DNA of 64,000 bases from contig CM056578.1 in NCBI GenBank assembly GCA_029721435.1, positions 18,481,911 to 18,545,910 of the forward strand, written 5' to 3'. The position numbers and the translations under genes are program-made. Shown one piece after another: positions 37,008-47,020 of the stretch. The DNA comes from Gymnothorax reevesii (lineage: Eukaryota; Chordata; Actinopteri; Anguilliformes; Muraenidae). Within the stretch, counting starts at the first letter, position 1. Each line of letters starts with the position of its first letter. A model generated the notes under the pieces. It was not told where the DNA came from. It saw nothing but the letters and a program-made list of their open reading frames with translations, and ran no database searches.

Positions 37008-39237
37008 TGCCGTGAGCACAACCACTGGCGGTAAGATTCACAAACAGCTAATCCAGGAGTTAACAATAGTGACACTTTCATTTAATTACAATTTCAGCCC
37101 CTTTCCCTCAGATGCACCAAAAATGTTAAAGTAAAAATAGAGATACATTCCTTTAATTCCCCAATTTCCTTTTTAATGAAAGTCAACTTCAGGGTTTCAT
37201 CAAAGTTGCCAAGTTGTTGTTCCCAGTCAGACAGCAGCCTCATGCGGCAGTCTCGCGTGTTCGCGCAAAGCGGCTGCGCCTCCTCTGCCGAACCTCCGCC
37301 ATCCCCCCTGCTGGCTTCTCCAAGGACGCGGTGACTACAACCGCATCTTTACTGCGTTAATTAACCTCTCAGGGGTTGAGAGCAAATTAAAAGTGGAATG
37401 CGCGGGGTTAAGTGAATTGACAACTTGCATACGCAGCACGTACATCTCCGCAGAGTTTAAAACTTCCTCCCGCCTCCACTGTCCACAGCCAATTGCAAAG
37501 TTTACCCTAGACAATATCACCAATGACCTCCGACCTCTCGATGCATCTTGGAAACAAGCACTTTGTCTCATGCTGTTGGACAGAGAGTGATACTGCTTCT
37601 GCAGCTAAAGCATACTCTCTGTATTACAACCTGCAGGCCCCATTAGCTAGTTTTGACAGTTGAGGCTTGGTGTTGTTAGCAGTTAGCATATTTTGTTACT
37701 TTACTGTTCTAACCTGACAGCTAAGAGTATCGAGACAGCTGGGCAATGTTACCAGTGAGCGAGCTACTCCGTTCTGTCATGTTAGTTGAGACAAAATCAG
37801 TTTCTAAAAAATAATATTGCCACAACTTATTTCTGGAAAGCTTTTCAAAGCACCTACCTGACAAACTCCCTCCAAAAATAAATAAATTATTTAAAAAAAT
37901 AAATAAAACAAGACTGCCTGGCTGAAGTTTGGCTGATAGAAGAACAAACAAATACACACTGATTGGTTGGGAAAACAAGGCCCAGCCAAATCATATTGTA
38001 ACCAACTCGTGGCACATTTGCAGATGCCTGTGTTTGCAGACTGATGCTAACATTTACTTACAGAGCTGTATGCATTTGTGGCACAGACTCAGGGGGTATA
38101 AAACATTCCCTAAATGTTTTGCAGAAGTAATGGATGATGTGCAAGTGTATCTGCCATTCCAGTAGGTGGTGCTCTCACACTATCTCTCTGTCTCTGGTAA
38201 GAGTGAGCAAAGAAACACAGGAAAATGACCAGCTCTGATGTTTACCGACAGCTGCAAGCATTTGGGAAGGACAATAACTGCTTTTACTGTCTTTTCATAC
38301 AACTCTGTGTCATTTTCCCCAGATACCTTTGAAATAACATATTTCTCAATGTGTGCACTTTGGGGCATGGTTATGTATAAGATGGTTATGTTTTGGGGCT
38401 TAGAGTGTGTGCGTGCGTGGCAGTAAGGACGCGTGTCTGTTTGTGCTCTGTGCACATCTTCTGTTATGACAATGTCGCCAAATACAGGACACTGTCAATG
38501 CTAACCTGAGGCGCTGATGCGCAGGTACAAAACGTACCCTAGGCTGCCTTTGCAATTTCCGCACCGCTACGAGCCAAAACCAGCCCCGTGTTGGGCACAC
38601 AGTAGCCATCATCCACATCTGAGATCATCTCAAGTCAGCGCACCTGTAACCTGTACAATTCCCTTTTTTCAAATTCAGTGACGCCAGAATACCACCAGCT
38701 TTAAGCCATAGCCATAAGCTTTGCCCTTGAGTCTCTACACCCAGGGCCTACGGCTCTCACCTGACTAAGGAGAACGTACATCACTCCCACCCTACCAGCA
38801 TTACTGTGAGCACAAGCCGACAGTGTATTCCGCTTGCTTCTGTCTCAGACATATGCCTCCGGTAGTGGATGTAATATTTTTCCTTTCACCAGATGTACAG
38901 TATACCACAGTCCACGCCGTCATACTGTCAACACTTGTTACTCTTATATATTCATTGTCTTTTATGCAGTCCTATATTGCAGAGTCTGCTCATCAGTCCT
39001 CTTTTGTTTTATCGCCAACTATTCGTTTACATGATTTGCGTTAATTATTTTGTTCTATTGTAAGTGTCTTTATATACAGTAATCGCCGGGTGCCTGTTGA
39101 CATCTGGCCAGGGCCAATGGGTGAAAATCAGCCATTCGAGCCAACTCCGGCTCATTAACAGTTTCACTGATAATTAATTCACAGTCCCAAAGAAATTAAC
39201 CAATTAAGGAGTGGTACAAGGCTTTGAATGCCATATA

Positions 39238-40133
39238 TACACTGATAAGCCAAACAAATTAAAACCACTCACAGATGCAGCGAGTAATATTGATTACCTC
39301 ACAACAATGGCACATGTCCAAGCATGGAGTCAGATCTTAGTCAGTAAGTGAACTGCTGGTTCTTGTATTCAGCGTGTTGGATGTAGGGGAAATGAGAATC
39401 GAATGACTTTGACAAGTGCTATACCATTATGGCTTACACTTTGACAAGGGCTATACCATTATGGCTTGATGGGTGGATTTGAGCATCTCTGACATCGCAA
39501 AACTCCTGGGGTGCTTCCTGTCAGCGGATGTGGGTTCATGCTGACAGTGGTCCAAGCAGGGATAAACCATGAACCAGCCTAGGGATTTTGGGTGCCCAAG
39601 ACCTCACCTAGCAACAAGGGCTATGAAGGCAATCTAAACTGGTCCAAACTGATGGGTGACTGTCGTACAAGTCACTGGGAATTTCAACAATATTTACAAA
39701 AAGAAAGAATCACAACACACAAAACACACAATGCATCATACAGCCTGCTATGTATTGCACTTCCTAGCTTGCAGACCAGTCAAAGTGCCCACTCTAACCC
39801 TGCCCAATCTCCTAAAGCGCCTCCCAAAAGGCACCTGAGCTTCAGAATTGGGGCTTGGAGCAGTTGAAGAAGGATGCCTGGTCCAGTGAGTCTCAAATTT
39901 TTGCTTTGGCTGGGCACGTGTGCACCGCTTACCCGGGAAGAGATTTCATCAGGATGCATCATGGGCAGAAGACAAACTGGTGGAGGGAGTGTGTGATGCT
40001 CTGAGAGATGTTCTGTTGGGAAAGCCTGAGTTTGGGAACTCAAATGACATCAGTTTGATGGACCTGTTTTGACAGCGCACAAGGGACCTTCATTATATTA
40101 GACAGTTATGTCTCGTGGCTAATCTGTAGTATA
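39238..40133 (+). mobile_element. Internally deleted Tc1/mariner-like element
   Basis: The left end TACACTGATAAGCC...TTAAAACCAC and right end ...ATATTAGACAG...CTAATCTGTAGTATA match, in degraded form, the ends of a widespread fish Tc1-type element whose ends read TACACTGATCAGCC (recalled from memory). Between them are recognisable but decayed transposase stretches: CTTTGACAAGGG near the start, TTTTGGGTGCCCAAG near 39586, and GAAGAGATTTCATCAGGATG near 39938. The copy is about 0.9 kb where intact relatives are about 1.6 kb. The 3' catalytic half appears deleted after about 40075. A 31-bp unit is duplicated at about 39408-39466. Orientation follows the transposase remnant. It is non-functional. 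Confidence 0.75.
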
Positions 40134-40247
40134 CACTATATCCTATCAATGTCCTCACAAATGATAAACAACAAGATTTTAATGAAATTCCAGAAGGTAA
40201 TTTGTTAAAGACTAACAACTCCCGCCCGGCCGCCCCATCAGTCTTAC

Positions 40248-40337
40248 CAGTCTCCCTCGCCTTGCTCATCGCTAAGATTCCTCCATATTTTGTTTTCTCG
40301 AGCTTGTTTGCTTCCGTGATTTTCTGCTGGCTACAAA
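40248..40337 (-). other. Candidate exon with phase-1 donor (MSKARETG|)
   Basis: On the minus strand an open frame follows AGCAGCAG-like acceptor sequence and runs to the donor ACTG|GTAAGACTG (GT at 40247-40246). It includes an ATG at 40269-40267 and the residues MSKARET plus one base of a glycine codon, phase 1. The frame upstream of the ATG is open back to a TGA at 40341-40339. The peptide (ending LEKTKYGGILAMSKARETG) looks reasonably protein-like, but I do not recognise it. It lies just beyond the deleted Tc1-like element ending near 40133 and outside it. Confidence 0.22.
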
Positions 40338-40754
40338 ATCACATCTTTTTCAGAAAACACCCATCCCTGTAGCGTCAGACAAACTCTCCGTCTGCACGAA
40401 CTGCCACTCTATTCTACGGAGGGCTCAGCAGACGCATTTCAGTCAAAAAAATGGGGTAATTTAAACTCCGCTGGGTGTCAGAGGAACAGGTCAAATCTGG
40501 CGCCTTGTTTGTTCTTTTTCAAGTGCTTCTTTTCTTGCTCTTTGCGTGCTGGAAATTTCCATATGTATGAGTCAATCTTCGATGACTCTTTTTTTGTGGC
40601 GGGGTGAAATGGTGGCGATCCCTCCGCTGACGGGCGGTGATTGTAAAGTCTCCGATGAGGGCGCAGCTGACAACAAGGGAGGATCCTTCTCCCAACTAAG
40701 ACTGAAGCATACAAAGATGCTGTGGCTGAATCATTCGACATACATGCTGTTTCT

Positions 40755-41290
40755 CTCTCTGTGTGTGTGTGTGTGTAGGCTTGTATAGCCATACTTGTGA
40801 GAACCACCTCTTGATAAAGCACAGATATCGTGGGGACAACTGGGGTCATGAGGACATTTTTCTGTGGATTAGCTATGGCTTATCAGTCAAAGTTATGGTT
40901 ATGGTTACAGTTAGGGCAGTGTTTCCCAAACCTCGCCTGGAGGCCCACCTGTCCTGCATGTTTTAGGTCTCTCCCTGCTCCAGCACAGGTGATTCAAATG
41001 ATCAGCTCATTAATCACTCCCTAAAGCTGACTGATGACAAACTGATCACGTGAATCACCTGTGCTGGAGCAGGGAGAGACCTAAAACATGCAGGACAGGT
41101 GATCCTCCAGGAGTGGTTGGGGAAGCACTGAGTTAGGGTAAGGCATAATTTGGTGACAGTTTGGGTTGTACAGAATGATTGCAAGTCAATACAATCTCCT
41201 TGAGAGTATATCTGCACAAATTTGTGTTAACGTGTGTGTATGCATGTATGTATATGTGAGCAAGTGTGAGACTGTGCGCATGAGTACGTT
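40755..41290 (+). mobile_element. Fish interspersed repeat with GTGGGGAC and TTAGGG-like core, interrupted by a MITE
   Basis: The left part has CTTGTGAGAACC, GTGGGGACAACTGGGGTCAT and GGTTATGGTTACAGTTAGGG. The right part continues GTTAGGGTAAGG, then GAATGATTGCAAGTCAATAC, then a GT-rich tail. The same order of motifs occurs at 53941-54295, so both are copies of one family. The copy is split by the 214-bp element at 40917-41130. Confidence 0.6.
40917..41130. mobile_element. hAT-type MITE with perfect 8-bp target duplication
   Basis: The 214-bp element starts CAGTGTTTCCC and ends GGGGAAGCACTG, and is flanked on both sides by the identical 8-mer AGTTAGGG (40909-40916 and 41131-41138). Its two arms form a long, near-perfect inverted repeat (for example CCAGCACAGGTGATTC and its complement), so the single strand would fold into a hairpin. 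Eight-bp duplications and CAGNG ends are hallmarks of hAT transposons. It encodes nothing. Confidence 0.85.
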
Positions 41291-42504
41291 TGCACGCATG
41301 TATGTGTTCAAGAGCCAGAATATGAGTGCCTGCGTGCGTGTACGTGTATGAATGCGTATTTGTGTACGAATGTGCACTTTGCCGTGCGTGCCCATGTGCC
41401 AGTGTGTGCAGGACTGTGTGTGTGTGTTTGTTTTAGCATGCTTATGTGTGAGTGCGGACCTTCACCCCTCTGAAATACACAGCACACTCCCGGGATTCAA
41501 ACGCTAGCAGGACCCTAAGCCCTGTAATGGGGCTGCCTCTGCGTGGGCAAGGTAGCGGGTTACAGCTAGCGTTAGGCTAATCGCAGGGAACAGTGTCACT
41601 GCTTTACCGCCGTCCATCTGCGGGTGGGCTGGGCTCCTTAGCGCAACAACCCGGGGACCCCTACGAGTCAGCGCTAATGCACAGCTTCCACCAGGCCAGT
41701 TTCAGTTGCATTTGGCACAAAGATCCCCTCGGGCATATGTCAGTGGCATCACAGCTGTCGTCCAATTGTGTAATATACAATTTACAGCTGGAGGAGTGGA
41801 AGGGTCTGTATAGTGAACCACGTCTAGATGGACTTTGCTGTAATTGGCAGTGAAGCTAATAAAACTGGAGTCAGGCAGTAGAAGTCTTTGACGAATTGCG
41901 ACGCCCCCTCCACCCACCCCCCTCCCGAGAAGCGCTCAGCCGTGTCAGCGCGAATGAGCGAAGTGACTTTTCAATTTGGCTTTTTCGCCAGTACAGAGCG
42001 GGGAGACTCCAGGATGCCGTCCGCTGGCCCCTCACTTCAAACCCCCCACCCACCACCACCACCACCCAGGCCCCCTCCCTCCCACTTCATTAAATATCAA
42101 TTAGCCGCAAAAATCCTGCCGCCACTGCGCCTGCCCATCTGCAATCACTCAAATACGGAGTGCTGGAGAACGCTCTGGAAAGTCACATAGTCCAATGGAT
42201 TTTCACAGTTGACACATATTGGTGGGGGGTGGATCATAAGAGCGAGGAAGCAAAGAGGAGGTCTGTATAGAATGCTGTTAGCTGCCTATTAGCCTGTTTG
42301 TTGGCAGCTATTCAGTGGGTAAATACCAGCTACTTGCGCTAATATGGGGTAACCTACAATGTAAGAGGAAAACAATTTAAAACAACACATATTAACATGG
42401 TCAAGTACCATGAACAGACTACTGAAATCTTTGTTTCAATTTTGACTTACTTTTATAGTTACTTAACGTGTAGTCACAATAGTTGCCCCCATAATAACTG
42501 CAGA
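41291..42504. other. Non-coding sequence
   Basis: GT-rich to 41440, then unique sequence. The CCACC-rich stretch at 42045-42085 is simple sequence. Confidence 0.55.
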
Positions 42505-42950
42505 TGAAGAGTTTGTTTCCAAAATGCAATAAGAGCCAAAATTACAAAAATTGAGATAGTGTCATAGAGCAGGGCTATTCAGCATTATCCTGAAAGGACC
42601 GGTGTGGGTGCAGGCTTTCATTCCAACCGAGCACTTACACACCTGACACCACTAATCAACCCCAAGAGTCTTGGCTAAAGAGATTGATTAGTAGTATCAG
42701 GTGTGTAAGTACTTGTTAGGAATGAAAGCCTGCGCCCACACCGGCCCATGTTGAATAGCCCAGCCACAGAGTGATACGCCTGTGCATCTTAGACATGGTG
42801 CAAAAATCTGTTTTTAGGAATTCACACTAGATAGGAGTATTCTTTCATGAACAAAGTTTGCGTTTTTCCATAGGCGCCAAAACGCAGAAAAAGCTGATTT
42901 ACTCGAAATTAGTAAAATGGATATATTGCATTTTGGAAATAGACTCTTCA
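42505..42950. mobile_element. MITE (family A), copy 2, carrying a nested MITE
   Basis: Ends are inverted copies: TGAAGAGTTTGTTTCCAAAA at the left and the complement of TGAAGAGTCTATTTCCAAAA at the right. The outer sequence matches the 242-bp element at 29204-29445 in opposite orientation. About 194 bp of unrelated palindromic sequence is inserted at 42570. Confidence 0.8.
42570..42763. mobile_element. hAT-like palindromic MITE nested in family A MITE
   Basis: It begins CAGGGCTATTC and ends GAATAGCCCAG. The arms are long imperfect inverted repeats (GTGTGGGTGCAGGCTTTCAT against ATGAAAGCCTGCGCCCACAC). Flanking 8-mers TCATAGAG and CCACAGAG agree at 6 of 8 bases, consistent with an aged hAT target duplication. 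The uninterrupted copy at 29 kb supplies the empty site. Confidence 0.75.
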
Positions 42951-43079
42951 TATGTTGCTGGTATATATCTGTTAGTTCTATCTGAACAGGTCAATATACG
43001 TTAATGAGCATGCCTGTAAACACCCCAGAGTTAGCCAGAAAGGCTATTTTTCATGTGTAGACATTGGGTTGTGTGTTTT

Positions 43080-43205
43080 TTGGATTGTGAGAGGAAACCA
43101 GAGAACATGCCGAGTAACTCCACAAAAGAGGCCCTGCTTGAGGTTCGAACCCACAACCTTCCTCCTGCACTGCGCCAGGCCTGATGCCCAGCATGCAGGG
43201 GCAGT
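43080..43205 (+). mobile_element. Fragment of the same teleost repeat as 62745-62960
   Basis: GTGAGAGGAAACCAGAGAAC, ACTCCACAAAAGAGGCCCTG and GGTTCGAACCCACAACCTTC appear in the family order. The left part is missing. Confidence 0.6.
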
Positions 43206-44126
43206 TCCCACTGAAATGAAAATGGTTTCCTCATAACTGATTATAAGAGGCTGGTATATTGACTCGGTCTATGCTGTAACTAACGGCTTGTTAAAATAAA
43301 GCATCACCTGTTCCCCATCTAATCGGGCAGGAGAAGTGGCGGGGGTTTACTGAAGCAAAACTGGCGCGATGCGCCGAGGCGTCCTTCCTGTGTCCTTTAC
43401 CGCTAACGCGCAGGGGGTGCACCCCCCACGGGTACAGCAGGTGTCGCAGGAGCCGCAGGTGAGCCCTCCCCAACAGGTGAGGGGGCTGACGCAGCCCCAT
43501 ACAGGGGTCAAATCTACCAGCCCCTACAGACACAAACAGGGGCCACAGACCGAACACACAGGGCGCTTTGCTCCCTCTCTCTGCAAAGCCCCGGCCGCTT
43601 ATCTGTGGAGGATTCGGATAAAGACTTTTTTTTGCGACTTTCGCACATTTCCACAATCTCTGCTCCCTGCTGAGTCATCTTGCGCCTTCCCCCCCAAAAC
43701 AACATTTCACATTTCAAAGAATAAAATAAAAGTTTATTTCCTCAGTCAAACTGGACCAGTTTACCCAGAAAAATAAGCAGGCAGCCTAGAAAAGGTGGCA
43801 AGAGCATTTTTTTTAATAACAAAGCTCATGTTGTGCTTCTGCCCTGCTGACTTCAACACTCTGATGTTAGAGCCGTTTTGTAGCCATTTCGGCTCTTATC
43901 GTGACAGATTGCAGTGATGTCACAGGTAGCCGTGTGGCACAGTGGTCAAGCCTCATAAATCAACCTCTCTCTGTAGGGCGACTGCTGTTGCGCCTGACAG
44001 CTACCACAGACTGGTCCAGTAAATACTCATTTCTACAGGCGACTGTAGGAAAAACGCTATAGGAAGTATTTATGCATGTATGTGCACAGTATGCAGTAAG
44101 TTCCATAATATTAGAGACAAATGCTA
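43206..44126. other. Non-coding sequence
   Basis: A 135-codon plus-strand frame at 43369-43776 is open but matches no family I know and shows no splice or start support. Left as non-coding. Confidence 0.5.
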
Positions 44127-45715
44127 AAACCTCAATTCCAAAATAGTTGGGACGAAGCGTAAATTGTGAATTAAATCAAAATGCAATGAGTTTCAGACCA
44201 CATGAGCCAATATGTCATTTACAAAAGAACATAGATAATAATCCAAATGTTGAAACAGACATTTTACATTTTTATCCACAAAATTAGCTTATTTCAAATT
44301 TTCCAGCTGCAACAGGTCTCAAAAAAGTTGGGACCCAGGCAAAAAAGGACTGAAAAAGCAATTAAAATATAAGAGAATCATCTGAAAGAATATTTCACAA
44401 GTAATTAAGTTAACTGGCATCAGGTGTGTAACATGATTGGCTATAAAAGGGATGTCTTAGAGAGGCTGAGTCTCTCAGAGGTAAAGATGGCCAGAGGCTC
44501 TCCAACCTGTGAAGGTCTGCGTAAAAAAAATTGTGGAATACTTTAAAAACAATGTTCCTCAACGTCAAATTGCAAAGGTCTCATCATCGATAGTACATAA
44601 CATCATCAAAAGATTCAGAGAAACTGGAAAAATCTCTGTGTGTAAAGGACAAGGCCGAATACCTTTAATGGATGCCCGTCATCTTTGGGCCCTCAGACGC
44701 CACTGAATCACTCACCGGCAAGATTCTGTCAGTGAAATTACTACATGGGCCCAGGAATACTTCAAGAAACCACTGTCTGCAAACACAGTCCGCCATGCCA
44801 TCCACAGTTGCCACCTAAAACTCTATCATGCAAAAAGGAAACCATTGATGAGCATGATCCAGAAGCGCCGCCGTAATCTGTGGGCCAAGGCTCATTTAAA
44901 ATGGACTGTAGCAAAGTGTCCTGTGGTCAGAAGAGTCCAAATTTGACATTCTTGTTGGATATCATGGGCATCGTGTCCTCCGGGCTAAAGAGGAAAAAAG
45001 ACCACCCCTCCTGTTATCAGCGTTCAGTTCAAAAGTCAGCATCTCTGATGGTATGGGAATGCATTATTGCATATAGTGAGGGACACTTGCATGTTTTAAA
45101 AAGCACCATGAATGCTGAAAGGAATATAAAGGTTTTATAGCAACATATGCTCCTCTCCAAATGACATCTATTCCAGGGAAGGCCTTGTGTATTTCTGCAG
45201 GACAATGTAAAACCACATACTGCAGCTATTACAACAGCATGGCTTCATCGTAGAAGAATTTGTGTGCTGAACTGTCCTGCCTGCATTGCTGATCTTTCAC
45301 CGATTGAGAACATTTGGCGCACAATTAAACGAAAAGTCAGACAAATGAGACCCAAAATTCTCCGGCAACTGGAAGCCTGTATTAAACAAGAGTGGGATCA
45401 AATTCCAATGGCTAAACTCAAGAAACTTGTCTCCTCAATGCTGAGACGCCTCCTCTCTGTGTTAAAAAGAAGAGGGGATGCTTCACTATGGCACACAGGC
45501 CGCTGTCCCTACTTTTTTGAGACCTGTAGCAGCCATCAAGTTTGATATGAGCTCATTTTGTGGATGAAATTGAAAAATTTCTCAGTTTCTACATTCGCTA
45601 TGTTATCTCTGTTCTATTACGAACAAAATACTGGCTGGTATGTTTTTAAAGTCATTGCATTTTGATTTTTTTTTACAATTTTCACTTTGTCCCACCTATT
45701 TCGGAATTGGGGTTG
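44127..45715 (+). mobile_element. Tc1-like transposon, about 1.6 kb, decayed
   Basis: The inverted ends AACCTCAATTCC...TTGGGAC and the complement AACCCCAATTCC...GTGGGAC are flanked by TA at 44125-44126 and 45716-45717, the standard Tc1/mariner target. A TATAAAA motif lies about 40 bp before the transposase start. The length (1589 bp) equals that of full-length fish Tc1 elements, so the copy is complete but mutated. It lies in the intron, plus strand, opposite to the teneurin gene. Confidence 0.9.
44487..45500 (+). pseudogene. Broken Tc1-like transposase (DD34E family)
   Basis: The reading frame begins at ATG 44487 (MARGSPTCEGLRKK) and must shift frame within the first 15 codons. It then shows the paired-type helix-turn-helix region (VPQRQIAKVSSSIVHNIIKR), apparently missing three residues in the middle. 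A stop follows RRH at about 44703. Downstream, WAKAHLKWTV is intact. The first catalytic block reads WSEES instead of WSDES, losing the first aspartate. Then come more stops, the second aspartate in LQDNVKPH, and the glutamate in SPIENIW exactly 34 residues later. The C-terminus LKRRGDASLW is intact. Known role of the family: cut-and-paste transposase binding the terminal repeats in the nucleus. This copy cannot make active enzyme. Confidence 0.85.
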
Positions 45716-46077
45716 TAGAATTTTTTGCTTAATTTTTACCCTCTGCTTCACAACAGATGCAAGGCATTTTGGTTATACATACACAGTGATCTTTCTATTA
45801 TTGGGAAAAAAATTTTTAATTCATTTATTTTAATAATTTGGTCACGTGCTTCACAGTTTTCGGTATTAAAATCAAACAATTCAAATGTGGTTGAAGTGTT
45901 CTCTGCCAGCCTTCAATTAATGCACATCACTCAAAGATTTTTGTTTCACATGATTACAGCACATTTTATTCTCTTGCAAAATGTTCACTTAAATGGTTTG
46001 ATTTAAAATCTGATAATTGTGGAGCACATGGCCAAATGAAAGGAAAAAAGATTACAGAGCTCAGTCTGTGTTTATAA

Positions 46078-47020
46078 ATATATTTATACCATGGTCTGGG
46101 TGAAAACTTTTTTCTGATTGGCTGGCAGGTATGCAATAAAACCGTGGAACCGCACAGGTAGTTCGGCTACGGTCGTTTCACCATTCGAAATTCATCCACT
46201 AGCCAACTTATAACCATAGCAATGCAAGAGCTGATATTTGACTGGGTACAACAGAAACCGTGCTGCTCATTTATCTCCAGTAAATTTAGCAGCGTCATAT
46301 GAGTTGCGTTCTTCGGGGTGGTTAACAATAGGTACTCAAGCGATAATGACCGTAAATATTGTAGCAGCGAAGTAATCAGTCTTTATCCATTAAACGATTG
46401 TAACTGTGTATGGTTAGAAATGAAGCTGACCTGTCCACTTCATGGATCAGCGACTGCTGACAGTTAGCTAGTTACCTCCTATGCCAGCAGACTGATTTCA
46501 GCTCGCTGACTCGTACTCAAGCGATAATGACCGTAAATATTATAGCAATGAAATAATCAGCCTTTGTCCATTAAAAGATTGTAATTGAGTACGGTTACAA
46601 ATGAAGCTAACGTGTCCACTTCATGTATCAGCGACTGATGACAGTTCGCTAGCTACCTGCTATGCCAGCAGACTGATTTCAGCTCGTTGACTCGTACTCA
46701 AGCGATAATGACCGTAAATATTATAGCAATGAAATAATCAGCCTTTGTCCATTAAAAGATTGTAATTGAGTACGGTTACAAATGAAGCTAACGTGTCCAC
46801 TTCATGTATCAGCGACTGTTGACAGTTCGCTAGCTACGTGCTATGCCAGCAGACTGATTTCAGCTCGCTGACTGCGGAAACCGTGATAAGTTCATTGTAA
46901 TTGTGGGTAGCAAGTTAGCTACAGTCTGCATGATCGCGAATAATGTTGGGTTATGCATAATCTCCGTTTCAGATTAATGCTGCGATTTGATATCGCTGGA
47001 AAATGACCATGGTATAAGCG
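46078..47020. mobile_element. Probable non-autonomous DNA element containing a 181-bp tandem array
   Basis: The left boundary TTATACCATGGTCTGGG and, about 920 bp on, ACCATGGTATAAGC are inverted with respect to each other. Between them lie the tandem array and unique sequence with no open frame. The exact ends and target duplication are not clear, and element-like sequence may continue to about 47100. Family not identified with certainty. Confidence 0.4.
46333..46875 (+). repeat. 181-bp tandem repeat, three copies
   Basis: Units start at 46333, 46514 and 46695 with TACTCAAGCGATAATGACCG and have the same 181-bp period. Copies 2 and 3 are almost identical (a few substitutions), while copy 1 differs at many positions. 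Copy 2/3 duplication is therefore much younger than the copy 1 split. Each unit carries the words CAGCGACTG and GCCAGCAGACTGATTTCAGC. No coding. Confidence 0.9.

Larger units (their letters stand above)
34621..39237. other. Non-coding sequence
   Basis: Apart from the micro-exon candidate at 35355-35398 and the microsatellites listed, this is unique sequence without recognised features. Confidence 0.55.

Noticed and set aside
43369..43776. 135-codon plus-strand frame rich in Pro and Gln
   Set aside because: No family resemblance; composition drifts into AT-rich intron at its 3' end.
46333..46875. CRISPR-like regular repeat
   Set aside because: The repeat unit is 181 bp with no unique spacers, in a vertebrate genome; it is a tandem duplication.
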